Below, piece by piece: positions 35,042 through 47,600 of a stretch of 64,000 bases of DNA. The notes beneath the pieces were generated by a model. That model did no database searches, was not told where the DNA came from, and worked only from the letters and a program-made list of their open reading frames with translations. The DNA is from Macrocystis pyrifera (taxonomy: Eukaryota; Sar; Phaeophyceae; Laminariales; Laminariaceae). The DNA lies in the NCBI GenBank assembly GCA_031763025.1, contig JASSKH010000014.1, positions 10,902,563 to 10,966,562 of the forward strand, read 5' to 3'. A program made the translations under genes and the position numbers. Each line of letters starts with the position of its first letter. The stretch's first letter is position 1.

Positions 35042-36211
35042 ATGTAGGGGTAGGGTATGACCAAGGAGTGCCCTCGCAATGAACTGGTAGCCCAGGAAGT
35101 GGCTGTGGCGGTAAGCTCTTCGTCAGGAGTGCTGCTCAAAATTTCAATCTCTGCCGTCGAACTGCAATACGAGCAGCCGAGCCGCATTTTCTAGAGCGCT
35201 CCTGGGGAAACGCATTTGACCACGACATCGGCCTGCTGTGAAGGGTGCCTTGCGTGTGCGAGTTGTGTCTATTTACCGTCGTTGTAGAACGGTATGGCCG
35301 AGAATTCTCTATTGTGGCGGTTGTGAGAATGTAGGAAAAAATGCACCTCGTGATTCGACTCGGCTTCTTATTTACAGTTGGTTTGGTGGTTTCTGTTTTG
35401 TTTCCTCCTCGCATAGGACTCAAGCTGCTGGTTAGTTGAAAAAAAAGAGAGTCTGCTCTTTAGTTCTTTTTTGTCCTCGTGAAGAATAGGGATGGAAACC
35501 GGGTGGGAGCTTCGAAAACTAAAAACTGTATAGGGGGCGTTATTCTGAAAACCCGTCGGTGAAACCCGTATTTTCTCTGCCGAGTTTAACCGGTCAAGCC
35601 AAACCTGGCTAAACGGGTCTGAAAGTAGTGAAACATCCATACATGGTGTTGTGAATCAGGTTGGTGTTTCATTGAGTAGAACCTTACGTGGTGTACTCAC
35701 AAGTGCGTGCTTGGTTCCGCACGTGAAGAACGCGTCTCTTTGAGATAGATTGCCACGCGTGTTGATGTTGATCAGCTATATAGTTTTCTTTTATGTGAAA
35801 GAACGACGTCAGACTCATCAAAACCACCACAACCGGAGACCCGCATACTCCATGCTACCGAAGCTTCACAAATCAGATACCCGGCTACCATCGTGCCACG
35901 AGTGCATGGAGCAGTCACTCTGACGGTCTCTACACATGGCACAACTTAGAGCCTCCACAAAAATCAAATCGATCAGGCTTGCATCTTGTAGCTCAAGTCA
36001 TGTGCCGACGGGCGAGAAGGGAAAAGACACGTGACCACAGCTTTTTGTCCAGAAGAAAGCTGTTGAGTGGCGGCGTGTGGGACTGGCCAAAACCGACATC
36101 TTGGGCGTGGGGTCAAGAGGTGTGATCCGACATCATTTCTTCAACACAATCGACGTTGGGTCCACCTACGTTCGGGTTTTCGTCTTGTTCTACACAAATA
36201 AATAAGCACAA
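35042..36211. other. No gene seen
   Basis: No repeat shared with other loci and no supported exon. Confidence 0.3.
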
Positions 36212-36748
36212 TTGACTTTGAATCAACCAGCTTTAGTATTATGTTCGCCTCGCTACCTCGGCAAAGCATGCTGCGAGACAAGCCCTGCAAGGTTTATCGC
36301 GAATGGGGTAGGTCTTGTCGGCGGGTGTAAGGCTGGACTCACCCCAAAGATTGATACCCTGTTGCTGCTGCGTGTGGCCGCAAGGCTTAGTGGTAGCAAT
36401 AGAGTTGGGTCATACGTGGCGCATAATGCTTGGACACCCAACAGTCGCGTGTGTTGTTATGGCAGCAACGGCAGAGCAGCAAGGCTCATTTGGGATATCT
36501 GCGTGCGGAGGCAGGTGCCACCCAAAGTTAAACTACGGCACAGCCTAATAGGACAGGAAATACGCTGGATTCCACGACGAAGGAGGAAGCAGGTAGAGCG
36601 TCGACGAGCGGGGAAGAGAAGGGTTGAACTTACCCTGGCACAAGATTTTTTTTCCAAATCAGAACCGCAACTTCAAGGAGCATTTCGTTTTTGGAACGGG
36701 GGAGAAGGACAACTTACTGCAAGGGAATGGCAACGAGAGCATGTTTGA
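36212..36748 (+). CDS. Unidentified 178-codon ORF, weak
   Basis: Among the longest open frames in the window that is not explained by a repeat. It begins at a TTG rather than an ATG. The C-terminal half is strongly basic (PRRRRKQVERRRAGKRR), which would fit a nucleic-acid-binding or nuclear segment. No domain is recognised. A chance ORF is quite possible; the frame is not bounded by clear splice sites. Confidence 0.2.
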   Translation: MTLNQPALVLCSPRYLGKACCETSPARFIANGVGLVGGCKAGLTPKIDTLLLLRVAARLSGSNRVGSYVAHNAWTPNSRVCCYGSNGRAARLIWDICVRRQVPPKVKLRHSLIGQEIRWIPRRRRKQVERRRAGKRRVELTLAQDFFSKSEPQLQGAFRFWNGGEGQLTAREWQREHV

Positions 36749-37409
36749 AAAGGCGGGGCGATTGGGCTAAGGCAATCAGCCGGTCATGGAGAACAAAAGC
36801 AGCACGGCACACGGAGACCCACGACCGGCGCGCACACTCTCACGAGAGCAGTCGTCATTTTATTGTTGTCTAATACGAGGCTGACGTATGTACCTGTTTA
36901 TTGGGTCATTGGTATTTGTAGTGTTGGCGATTGGTATACCTACATGCGGGGGTGACGGCTGCAATTGCCAGGGACGCGGTATCATGGTCGTGCCGCACCC
37001 TTTGTCAGACAGTCCGATGGCCATCGTTCATATTTATATGGTGGCTTTTGGTTTGACTGTTCTTTGTTCACTGCATGTCCGCAGGTCGTCACTCTGGCCG
37101 CACCCGAGACAGCAGGCGTTTTTTTTCTCGTTGTGTTCACGACTACCGTGCGTTGTGTACGGTACAGGCAGGACTTCAGACAACAACAGCTGTGATCAGT
37201 ATCATAGCCAAGAGTTGGTTAGTTGTGGAAACCGAGGGAACGTTATGCTGTAGTTGAGTGGATACCTACGGCCATGTTACCGTAGCTCAGCTTGCACATC
37301 GATTCAACTTTATGTGCGCGCCATTCCTCGTCTCGTGTATTCTTAGGTGGGGAGCGTCGTGCTTTCCAGCATAATTTAATACTATTAATATATATTTCGG
37401 ATCTTCCTG
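36749..37409. other. No gene seen
   Basis: Overlapping ORFs of about 60-121 codons have no recognisable motif. Confidence 0.3.
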
Positions 37410-37514
37410 TTAAGGTGGGCCGTAGTAGATAGGACCTAATATTGTTAGTAAAAGAAGGAAAATATGTAGGTTCTTGTGTGTAAAGCAGGTCCTATTTATT
37501 ATTGTCCTCCGCAA
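37410..37514. mobile_element. MITE family M1, copy 5
   Basis: A 105-bp element from TTAAGGTGGGCC to GTCCTCCGCAA. TA follows the right end (37,515-37,516); the left duplication has decayed. The interior attgttagtaaaa and gtaggttcttgtgtg words match the family. Confidence 0.75.
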
Positions 37515-38394
37515 TAGGGCTCCAGTACCTGTGTGTGATCACGGACTCTTTGATTGAATAGTTAAAGTGGGAAAAAAAGAACATGCTGTCACGTGTAGCA
37601 GCCTTTATTTATATTGTATTTACAGCTCTAGGCACGTTTTGATGTAACCAGGTGTCCGGTTGAATCGGTTTTATCGGGTGACTACCTAGATAGTGTTTTT
37701 GTCTGATTTAACCTTTCTGCCTCTCAAAACCTGGTAGTCTCTATTTTGAAAGAAAAGTGCAAAAAAAAACGGATATCATTATATTTCAGTGACCGCAACG
37801 CCCTCAGGACGCCATCTCCTTGGCCGACGCCGGCCACCACCCGACGCTGGCCACCGAACATGTGATGAAACAGCAATTTCGCCGCCTGACAGACAGCATT
37901 TCTGCCTTGACATGCCTTGACAGACACCGAACTACTGTATTTTAGGGTGGAACACTTGTCCCTACACCCTTCACAGCGCACATCTTGCGTAGCTTGACGT
38001 GTCTTCTGACATCTTTGCTGGCCACATTTGCGCCGGGCACATCCGATTTTGGCTACTTACCTCCCAAGAGGTACCCGATTGTTGTACCCGCCTACGCAAA
38101 AATAGCCGGACTATTCGGCCACAACGACCAACCACCACCTCAGGGTTCATGCTCCTGTTCGTGATGAAAACGGGCAAGGTCCACCTCCTTGATGTTCATG
38201 ATTGGGTTGATTCGCACTGTTGATTCGCACTTTCTCTAATACGGCACAAACAAATAGCCAACGACACACAAACTGCCTCCCTCTTCTCTCCTTCTCCCAG
38301 ACACAAGTTAGCTCAGCCCTCTCTCCCTCCGTGTCCAAAACCAAGACCAACCTCAGCACGACGAAAGTAGTGACGGATAATGAGTAACGCTACC
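37515..38394. other. No gene seen
   Basis: No supported exon or shared repeat. Confidence 0.3.
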
Positions 38395-39310
38395 AACTTC
38401 GTGACAAAGAAGTGCCATCCAGACACAAAGTCCTTACGAACAGGCGCTGTATTTCGCTGAATCTCTTTTTTCTGGCCAGGCTGGAATTCGTACCCGGTAC
38501 GTAATGGGACAAGGTGTGTCCAGTCCTATTTTTAGTACCTGTATCTCGTGTTCTTCCTCTAATCCAGAATTCGACCCTAGAAAGTTTAGCAAACAAGCTG
38601 TCGACTCCGTTGCGGCACATACTGTCGCGACCTGTGCTTCAGCACTCCAAACCAAGAGCCACCTCAGCACAGCAGTGTGTGAGCGACACTAGCAACTTCG
38701 TGACAAAGAAGTGTTATCCAGACACAAAGCCCTTGCAAGTCGGCGTTGCTATACAACATGTCTCATTTCTGGCTAGACTGGGGTTCAAATGCAAGGAAAA
38801 GTGTGTCTCACCCTATGTTCAGTATAACAAAACAAAAACTTGGTGACAAAGAAGTGCCATCCAGACACAAAGTCCTTACGAACAGGCGCTGTACTTCGCT
38901 GAATGACTTTCTTTCTGACCAGGCTGGAATTCGTACCCGGTACGTAATGGGGCAGGGTGTGTCCAGCCCTATTTTTAGTACTTTTATCTCGTGTTCTTAT
39001 TTTAATCCAGAATTCGACCCTAGCACTTTTAGCAAACAAGTTGTCAACTCCGTTGCGGCACGTACTGTCGCGAACTGTGGCTCAGCACTCTTACTCTTCT
39101 TCTCCAAACCAAGAGCCACCTCAGCACAGCAGTGACCCATTGTGAGTGACACTAGCAACTTCGTGACAAAGAAGTGTTATCCAGACACAAAGTCCTTGCA
39201 AGTCGGCGTTGTCATGCAACATCTCTCATTTCTGGCTAGACTGGGATTAAAATGCAAGGAAAATTGTGTCTCACCCTATGTTCAGTCCAAAAAAATATTT
39301 TCTTGTTCAA
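38395..39310. repeat. Tandem repeat with two-level structure, period about 450-460 bp
   Basis: Blocks starting aacttcgtgacaaagaagtg occur near 38,395, 38,694, 38,838 and 39,157. Two long blocks (about 300 bp, containing ggctggaattcgtacccggt) alternate with two short ones (about 150 bp, containing catttctggctagactggg). The A-B pair is thus duplicated, and A and B themselves share their first ~45 bases. ORFs such as 39,142-39,381 and 38,785-39,039 follow the repeat and show no domain. Confidence 0.8.
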
Positions 39311-39739
39311 GTCCAACCCCCGAACCTGAAATTGTTAATTGTCAAGTTCGTACTGGTGTGTGCTGTTGCGTACTACTGTAGTCATAAAATCATGTTCTAA
39401 AGTTTTGGACGCGCACGCCCACGGTTTTGTTCGGTACGTTTGAGCTGTATACGAATCTGGGATGAACTACCCGTGCACGCGAGTACAATCAGGCACATCA
39501 TACACGGTCGAGCAAATTATCGTGGCGACACGATACGGTCATGAGATGACGTCTCGGAACACAGTACGACGTTGTGGGACAAACTACTAGCTCGTACGAG
39601 CGTTATGAGTCTCATTTTAAAGAAGTCGACGTTGCGTATGATAGATTATTTTGCAGTGCATTCGGCAGAGTTGCGGCGCAAATGGGGTCGACTCACATAC
39701 GCACAACTAAGTACTACAGCCGGCCAAGCACCAATACAC

Positions 39740-39960
39740 TCGGTACCATTCAGGTACTGGCAGATACTCAGTACTGTTCAAGTTTAAGTACTCTAGGTAC
39801 TGAGTACGTTCCTGGTTTAAGTACTCCAGGTACTGGTAGGTTTTAAGTACTTTTGTCTTTGTTACTCTAGGTACTGGCAGGCACTCGGTGCCTTTGAGCT
39901 CTACGTGCTCCAAGTACTGGCAATGCTCAGTCATTTTCCGCTTTAAAATACTCCAGAAAC
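39740..39960. repeat. GTACT-rich minisatellite-like repeat
   Basis: Words of the type TTTAAGTACTCCAGGTACTGG recur about every 25-45 bases. The same GAGTACTG/AGTACT vocabulary fills repeat Q at 51,290-51,420 and 55,640-55,740. Confidence 0.6.
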
Positions 39961-39990
39961 TCGCAGGTACTGAGTCATTCCTAATGTCTT

Positions 39991-40434
39991 TTACAGGCGA
40001 GTCAACGTTGACGGAATAGAAATGACTGGTACGGGTACTCTGACGACCTTCGCACAACTCGGTAAGTAGTATGATGAAGATAATTTCCACTGCTTTTTCA
40101 TGACTGTTATCGTCTGGTCCGGCCATTTCGGGTAGGCGGGCACAATAATTGGGTAACTCTTGAAGGGTAAGTACCAGTACCCACAGTCAGATGTACCGCC
40201 GCAAATATGTCCGTCGTCGGGTGGTGGCCTGCGTTGACCAATGAGATGGTGTCCTGGGGCCGTAGCGGTCACTAAAGTAGAAGGGTATATGATTGAGGCC
40301 ACAAAGACACCAGGTATACGCGATTTCGGCCACTTGTCTTTCGAAAACCCGAGGAACTCACGCACGCCTGCTGGGTTTCCAAGCACCGCGATTACCCGGG
40401 TTTTTTCTATGCGGTGTTCATCTCCAATTGACAC
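39991..40434 (-). CDS. Unidentified 147-codon ORF, weak
   Basis: The frame extends a little upstream of the nominal GTG at 40,434, to a CTATAG at about 40,467, and stops at 39,991-39,993. The peptide is fairly natural: IEKTRVIAVLGNPAGVREFL, KDKWPKSRIPG and YPKWPDQTITVMKKQW. The opposite strand is also open over 40,241-40,561 and looks nearly as plausible. No family is recognised. Confidence 0.22.
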   Translation of the reverse strand: MSIGDEHRIEKTRVIAVLGNPAGVREFLGFSKDKWPKSRIPGVFVASIIYPSTLVTATAPGHHLIGQRRPPPDDGHICGGTSDCGYWYLPFKSYPIIVPAYPKWPDQTITVMKKQWKLSSSYYLPSCAKVVRVPVPVISIPSTLTRL

Positions 40435-40959
40435 ATGGTTATACTCCAGTGCACATAAACGCTATAGTACGCTTTTTCCGACCATAATCACTAGGAGGGT
40501 TGTTCAATCCTATTTTATACTGGCTGTGCTTGGAGGCACGCGAACGGACATAAAAGGGTGAATCACTTTCCCCAAACTTTTCAGAGTGTGGCCTGATTTA
40601 ACGATTCTGCTGTATCGACTAATTTCCTTTTTGGTTGTACCGGTTCTTCGGTATGCTCTTCTGTTCGGGTTGGTGTTCGCCGCCGTGCCACGGACACGTC
40701 ATCGATTTAGACATGCTCAGAATCTTGAAACGTCTGCTGTTTAGGCCGTCTGTCTTGTACTGCTTGTGTTAAAAGCCGTCGCGAGTTCAGGGAGCTAGGC
40801 CGTGGTAGGTGGCCGAATAGAAGGCTGGCTACGCGAATTGTCACTGTGGGAATCTACGCGAGTACCTGATCAGAGAGGTACAGCAGCGTGCCAGCACAAC
40901 TACTGCATTACAGGGGTGGTGGTGGTGCGCCTCTACAACTCGGGCAACAGATATATCAC

Positions 40960-41130
40960 TCGAAAACAAGGACGCAGAGTCTCCTAGTCACATCCAATAG
41001 AACGACGTCGCGAAGGGTAGAGCTTGCGGGGCTCTTGATATGGTGTTTTTCCTGCGCTCGCCGACTCCAGGCCGAACGAGCACGACCACACCAGATGACA
41101 CGGTGTCTGTGGGTTTCAAAGGGAGGTATG
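40960..41130 (+). repeat. Dispersed repeat shared with the right end of the window
   Basis: The words aaggacgcagagtctcc, agagcttgc.gggctct and aggccgaacgagcacgac.acaccag.acacggtgtct recur at 63,850-64,000 in the same orientation and spacing. The second copy runs off the window, so the full length is unknown. Confidence 0.55.
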
Positions 41131-41559
41131 GCACCAAAATCAGGGAAACGGGGACTGTACAACTACGTGCGTATTAACGATCGTTGGTATCCAGCTGATC
41201 AGATTCAAAAGCACCTGGTACTAGGTGGCGTACTACTACCGCTGTAAAATTCTGATTAAACTGTATAGCTCTGCTTAGTCTGAACGTCTGAAGGCCGAGG
41301 CGATTGAGACCTTGCTGTCCGGGTGTGTGACTTAAACCTGGAGATCAGAACACTGCGCCGAGCTCCGAACTGCTCATCACCAGGGCCTCTTGCGAGTCAT
41401 TGGCTTCCAGCGCCGACTTCGTACCGATCACACCACCCTCTCGTCCACGAACGTCCTCAAGATGATAAGTTGCGAGAGCATGCAAAAAGACCATCCGTGA
41501 ACGACGGCCTTTTTTCGCGGGGGCCGTGGCACGGCAAAGCAAGAGGCGAGTGCCCAGTC

Positions 41560-42015
41560 GGGTAATTTTCGGGACGATGGCAGGTGGGAGGAACCCGAAA
41601 CCTGGCGGACAGTTCAATGCTTGGCATAGATGCACATAGTCGAAGAGCTTAGAGGGTCCGAGCCACCGAAGGATCAATGGAACACTTTCCCTTAGCGTTT
41701 AGAGTTGAGATCGCGCTGTGGTCCACAACAGCAAAAAGGCGGGGAAGTGATGCCGGGAGATCTTTGAAGCAGCCGAACGGTTGGCGGTGAAGTGGGACGA
41801 GGATACGGCACTGCTGAGTAGGCAGCGACGCGTATCCGCCGTGGGCGATGTCCAAGGGAATGGAGGGAGGGAGCGACAACAGGAGCAGTGCAAGGAAACA
41901 CGACCAAGGGAACGGGGGCAAGGGGGAAACATCAAGAGTATAGGGAAAATCGCGGTGGACGAACGTAAGGAGGAGACGGCAGACAGTGTAACAATGCACC
42001 AGGCCGATTGTTGAA
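41560..42015 (+). pseudogene. Possible retrotransposon gag-like remnant
   Basis: One frame carries EELRGSEPPKDQWNTFPLAF up to the region of 41,750. A second frame then continues with EIFEAAERLAVKWDEDTALL and a basic/Gln-rich tail. A helix of the form EAxxxAExxxxKxDE near the end of a frameshifted ORF is reminiscent of the C-terminal capsid part of LTR-retrotransposon gag proteins, but no zinc knuckle or protease is seen. The minus strand is also open over much of this region. Low confidence. Confidence 0.2.
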
Positions 42016-42469
42016 CCATGTCTATTGCGCGCAGGATATTTTCGTAGTGATTGCAATATGAACTGCTTCGAGTAGAAAAGACTCAAAGATAAGTAATACT
42101 AGGAGCTTGAATGAACACTGTTGTACGCGTACATCGGTCCAAGAGTCCACGTATCGTACGATAGTGCTTCTTTGGACGATGATGCAATAACCGCACACAG
42201 CTCATACCGGCATCGTAGTTCGCCCGCGCCCTCGTGGAGTATGCAGATAACTGCCCTGCTGTTGATGAAGTCTCGTCGTGTACTACTGAGGATTGATCGG
42301 CCACACCCCCACTACTTGACGAAGGTACTGTAGCTAAAAAGATCGAATCACTGTTTATTTAGCGAGTGATTGTTTTATGGCGTATGAGAAGTAGTAGTTG
42401 ACGAGTTGTCACACTACTTGCAACGACCAGCTTTCAAGTCTCTTTTGCCCGCAGGAAAGTCTCCCTAGA

Positions 42470-42560
42470 GTCGATTTCAACAAGGAATGTTTTTAAGTTT
42501 TATATTTCAGTATTTCCCGAACTTTCCAACCCCGAAACATTACGTTTTTACGTTTTTCAG
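42470..42560. mobile_element. MITE family M2, partial copy
   Basis: The sequence agtcgatttcaacaaggaatg through tttcagtatttcccgaactttcc matches the left end and arm of the M2 elements at 43,259 and 58,997. The right half is missing. Confidence 0.45.
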
Positions 42561-43258
42561 GTTTTTCATGATATTTAGGCTCAAGGCTGTAGGGGATCGG
42601 GCAGGCCCACCGCTTGAGCTGTGTCACCACCCGCGAGCCCATATGGTTGACCAGGGTCGTTGCCAAGGTCATTCGGGAGCCATGGTCAAACACACAAGGC
42701 GCAACATCTTTCTGAGTTCTCGTGGCTGAGTTCACAAGGGGACCACACCGAGGTGGCCGACCGACTGAGCTCGTTGAGGGCAAAAGCGGAGACTTTGTCG
42801 CGTTGAGCGTTGTAGAGTGACGAATTGGTGATGGAATTCACTACCCAAGGCACCGACACCTGCCTACGAGTCAGGCCGACTGTAAAGGGACTACCGCACG
42901 GATGATTTCGCGAGCGCGACTGCTGTAGCGACGTTCTGTGCCGGGTGGGCGGTTACGTAGCGAGCCCATCTAGGCACGTACTCGACATAATTCACAAAAA
43001 CAATATACATGCAAACAATAGGAAAAAAAGCTCTCCGACAAGAATGTCCCTCATCCCTCGCTGGATTGGGTAAAAAGCCGAAACGTAATACGTGTCGTCA
43101 TGAGCGACTCTTACGATCGTAGTGCAAGGTACTTATTGCTGCTGTGTGTATATATCCTGCTGCGCCGATTACTGGTGTATCTCAGGTCTGCTCCAACAGT
43201 AAATAAGTGCATAGTCGCGCAGCCATGATATATGTGCCGATATATGTACATGTATAGG
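42561..43258. other. No gene seen
   Basis: No supported exon or repeat. Confidence 0.3.
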
Positions 43259-43417
43259 CGTCGATCTTAAAGAGGAGTGTTTTCAGTATTTTGTTCAGTA
43301 TTTCCCCGAAATTTCGGTATTTTCCTTGGAAAATACCGAAATTGCTGAAAAACACTGAGAAAATACCGAAAAATACCAAAAAAAAACTGAAAAAACAGTC
43401 CTCGCTAAGATCGACCC
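43259..43417. mobile_element. MITE family M2, full copy 1
   Basis: An almost fully palindromic ~159-bp element. The left arm GTCGATCTTAAAGAGGAGTG with TTTTCAGTATTT pairs with the right arm AAAATACTGAA-type sequence closing CAGTCCTCGCTAAGATCGAC. The centre is TTTCGGTATTTTCC / GGAAAATACCGAAA. No coding capacity. Confidence 0.7.
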
Positions 43418-43440
43418 AACTGTAAGGGGACCTGGTATAA

Positions 43441-43505
43441 GTACCCCATGGGGTACGTGGATTAAAAGTACCTCTTTGAGGTACTTTTAAAAGTGCACGT
43501 ACCCC
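43441..43505. repeat. Compact long hairpin
   Basis: GGGGTACGTG (43,450-43,459) pairs with CACGTACCCC (43,496-43,505). Inside, TTAAAAGTACCTC (43,462-43,474) pairs perfectly with GAGGTACTTTTAA (43,478-43,490) around a 3-base loop. The 16-bp palindrome GTACCCCATGGGGTAC (43,441-43,456) overlaps the left arm. Confidence 0.8.
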
Positions 43506-43904
43506 AACACAAACCATAGGGTTTCTACAGCAGTACTCGTAGTGCATTTCGTTTGTGCCGGCAAGATCCCCACGCCGCGCCATCGCCTATCGACACGTCC
43601 GCTCCGTTCCCGTCCCAGCTTTCACTCGCCAGCACCGCAGAGCAGGCCAGACGGAAAACACCCCCAGCCAGGCAAGCAGCAGCCAGAAGCACACGCACAG
43701 CTCTCCATCGGCGGGCACTGCAGGCAACCAGAGCGGTAAAGAGAGAGAGGTTTCAGAGCTTCGAGACAGCCAGCCTGGTAGGGAAGTCTTCTGCTGTTGC
43801 AAGCGCCAAGCTACCCCAACATCAATGGAAGGTTAGCAGTCCTCGTCTAAGTGTTGATGCTGTTGTAATACCTCGACGAGACAACTTGTTCCGGGTTATC
43901 TCCT

Positions 43905-44165
43905 CGCACACCAGAGCAGATACAACCAACTGGTTGTGCCGGGCTGACCGGTTTATTTTGTTTTAATTTGAATTTGAAATATTTCAAGGGCTTGACTTCT
44001 TACATACGTACAAACTCACATTCTCTCATTCTTCTGAGAATACTCTGCTTCGCGGGCGGCCAGAGAAGATACAACCAACTTGTTTGTTACCGGTCTTTTT
44101 TTTTTTGTAAATTTGAATTTTGAAATATGTGCAAGGACTCCGCTTCGCGGACGGCCAACGCCGCG
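43905..44165. repeat. Tandem duplication, period about 152 bp
   Basis: Units begin agagcagatacaaccaactg (near 43,912) and agagaagatacaaccaactt (near 44,063). Each continues with an ACCGGT, T-rich, ttgaatttgaaat and caagg block, and each ends near a cttcgcgg.cggcc word. Confidence 0.6.
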
Positions 44166-44652
44166 CGCCGCGCTCGAGGAAGGAAGTTAATAGGGACACG
44201 CCAAACGGAATTGCGAAGGAGGTACGTACTTGCGCAAATCTGGCGACTTAAAGATGACAATAGGTCCATCACGCAACATTGTGCAGCTGCTGTTGTGGGG
44301 TCTCGCACCTGCAGCAGTAGGCGCGCGCGCACAAGGAACATTGATTCCCATAGCATCGGCCTTACATCGTTTATTTGTTTTTTTTTTTTCACAACCCTGC
44401 TTGGATACCCGAGGTGGAAGTTGTATTCCGGGTAGATAATGTAGGGGTCTGATCAGGCGTATCTCGACACGTGATATTTGACACGAATGGTGTTTTTCGT
44501 TGTGCATGAATCCTTACACACTTGACGTGCTGATTCGAGATAGTGTCGGCATTCACGATTTATAGCAACAATACAACGAACGGTGTTTTTCGTGGGTCGT
44601 CAAGAAGTCCGGTGCTTCGTTTGAACGACAGGAACAGGACGAGGACAGCATC

Positions 44653-47600
44653 ATGGCTGGACTTAAGAAGAACAATTCAACTCGGAAGAAAAACAGCAAG
44701 CGAAGGCATCAACGCAGGGACAACAAGACCAAGCTGAGCGAGACGGGCAAGGTAAGAAGAAGGTCGTCGATTTTCTCGTAGCAACTCACAGGAAGGTACA
44801 GAATAGCGCCAAGCATCGGCACACCGGACGTTGCGATGTAGAGCTCAGTTAAAGGTTGGTTGCCGCTCCGTACTACCGTCGGGGCCTGCAACCACCGGGG
44901 CAATTGTTGGAGCCATCGGCATGGTGAACATGCCGCATTTTTCGCCCAATGCGGACCTCCCTTTTAGATTTGTACCGTCCTTCCCACGCCCACCATTGTT
45001 GTGGCAAGGTTATGTACCACACGACCGTCGCGAAAAAAACGGAGGAGCTGGAAGGCATGATCAACAAACTCATCTATCCGCTAAACACTCAAGGTGGAGC
45101 CTCCAACCAGACCGCTATCTCCAAGCGTCAGCCCTCTAACTTCTATACTTCGTCATACCAGCTCATCTGTCTCTCGGGCAGGGCATGTTGGCGGGGCTAC
45201 CGGGGCCTCTCATGACCTTGCCAATGTCGTACATCATTTTAAAGCTTGAGCCTGCAAACGCTCATGGAAAGGGTCGCTCACTGCGCATGTTCTCTAAACC
45301 ACTGTGTTCTCCTGAATAACAAGGTACCGCCATTCATTCCTTCGTCGCGTGTTGGCCTCCCACGTACATCGCACATATTCACATGCTTGCAAAAGTCCGC
45401 TCAGCATACTTTGCTCCCTCTATTACCATGATGGTTACCCTTAGTGCTTGCGATCCTCCCTCCAATGTTCCAGGTTCAGAACATGGCAAAGAAAGTGGGA
45501 CGCGAGTTGTGGTCGACCCCCCCCGACGCAATAGATCTGGTGGCGTCGTAGAACAGCACGCCTGGTTGCTACGTCAAGTGGGACTTGGACGGTTCATGTC
45601 GACTGAACAAGAATTTCTGGTCTACCGCCGATCGGCAACTCCTTGCGCAGCAATACGGCCACCTTGTTATTCAGGATAACACCTGCCCGACGAACAAGTG
45701 GGTCTCGTTTGTGGAAACCACAACGCCCTTCGATTGACCATGGTGCGCCAGACTTTGACTACCGCTTTGGATATATGTGTTTCCAGATTCGCAGTTGTGG
45801 TATCGCCGAAACGGTCCGTCGTGTTTCCACCGTGTTCCTGCGTTCTTTGTGTGTGCAGGTATGACCTGAAACCGGTGTTGTTCATCGGTGTTGATTACGA
45901 GAACAAGACTGTAGGTTTGGCCCCAGGTTTCTTCTCGGACGAGCAGACGACCTCGTTCGTGTACGCCTAAAAGAATTTTGTCGACTTTTGTGGTGGGCAC
46001 CCTGAGGTGAGTTGACGGCCAGTCACTAAACTGTATTGTTCAACGTTCATTACCAGAACGATTTATTGAGCGCAACGATAGCTAAAGGGGTGTGCATTCG
46101 CGTATTGGAAGGGTTGGCCGCTTGCTTCGCGAAGCGTCAGGTGTTCTGACTTTTTCGGGTGCTTGCCACTGCCACAGTGAAAGTTGGTGATGAGTGGCTC
46201 TGCTTGCCTCCACTTCTCGTCGATTGAACACGTCATGCCACTACCTATTTGGTGCTCGCGTCTCACGCCCGTACGGACAGAGCCCTAACATGTTGCAGTG
46301 TATTCCCTCCTACCCTGAAGGATATTATTACGGATGCCGACGCTGCCATGACAAGCGCGGTTGCGGAGCATCTTCCAAACATAGTGCACCTGCATTGCCT
46401 TTGGCACTTCACGAAAAATGTCAGGAAGAAGTGCCAAGGCGCTCTCGGGCAAAGCACTTCACACCTACAGGGCTTGATATATGCTAGCGCATATGCTACG
46501 TCGGAGAATGTGAGTGGCACGGTCCAAAGTGCAAGGACCGGCGACCACGGTTCGCTGCGGTTTTGCGCCGCGTTTGTTGCGATTTTTTTTTTCAATGGAA
46601 TGTGCAATACCTGGTGCATATAACCTTACCAGCGTTTTCCGTGGGTTTTTGTCGCCGTGTCGCTCGTCCACGGGTTGCAGGCCTTTGACGGGGTGTGGGG
46701 CGAAAATAATGGAAATGTCCAAGGACTCGGCGTGTCAAGCGCACCTCAGCGGCTACCTATTCGGGTGAGTCCGGCGGTCAGACGGGTACGAGCATGGTTT
46801 TCGGTTTCTGCTCAGAGACAAAAGCATAATGCCTTGCTAGACAGAACGATAAATTACCTCATTGTTCAATCGTTGTATTTACAGGCAACGGAAGCACTGG
46901 GCCCGCTGCTACCACCCGATCGCTATGACCCTGAACATGACAGCATCATCGAGGGTGGAGGGAATCTTCGGTGTGCTAGTCATCAACAGGAAATCCACCC
47001 TAAACTGGGTGAAGGAGAAGCTGGCCAGACGAACAAGGGCCATTGCTGTGGAATACCTCGCGTGAGTTTGAATCAAGAGTAATGCGGCGAGGGTGGGCGG
47101 CGCCAATGTTTCATGTCATAACCCTCCACATCATCCATCGCATGCTTTCTGTTCCACGATCTAGAGTCTTTTCGTTTTAGGGCGATCCGGAAATAAACGG
47201 CCAGTTAGTTGACTTGAGTTCAACCATGTTGCTTTTCTCTCGTGGTGCATGTAATCAATAGTGGGCAGGAAACATCAATTGAGGAGAAAAGTCTATTACC
47301 CTTGACGAACAGTAAATTGGTCCTCAAGAAGTTTGTTAGATTGCGGTAGATTTCTGACCTTGACACTAGGCCCAGTTACGGGGGGTACACGTCGAGATGT
47401 CATGTCTTACACCATGTTTGGGTGCTGCATGCTCACCTGAAAGACCCTCCACTGCCCTGTCCACAATGACCGACCGAACGACCGCAAAGACGTGCTGCCA
47501 AGGTCCCCGCCGTCAGCATCAAGGACCTGGAGGACAAAGTGCTCAAGTCTTTCCAGCCTATGCTGCAGGAACTCGGAAGAGTCAAAGTCAGCCACTACGC

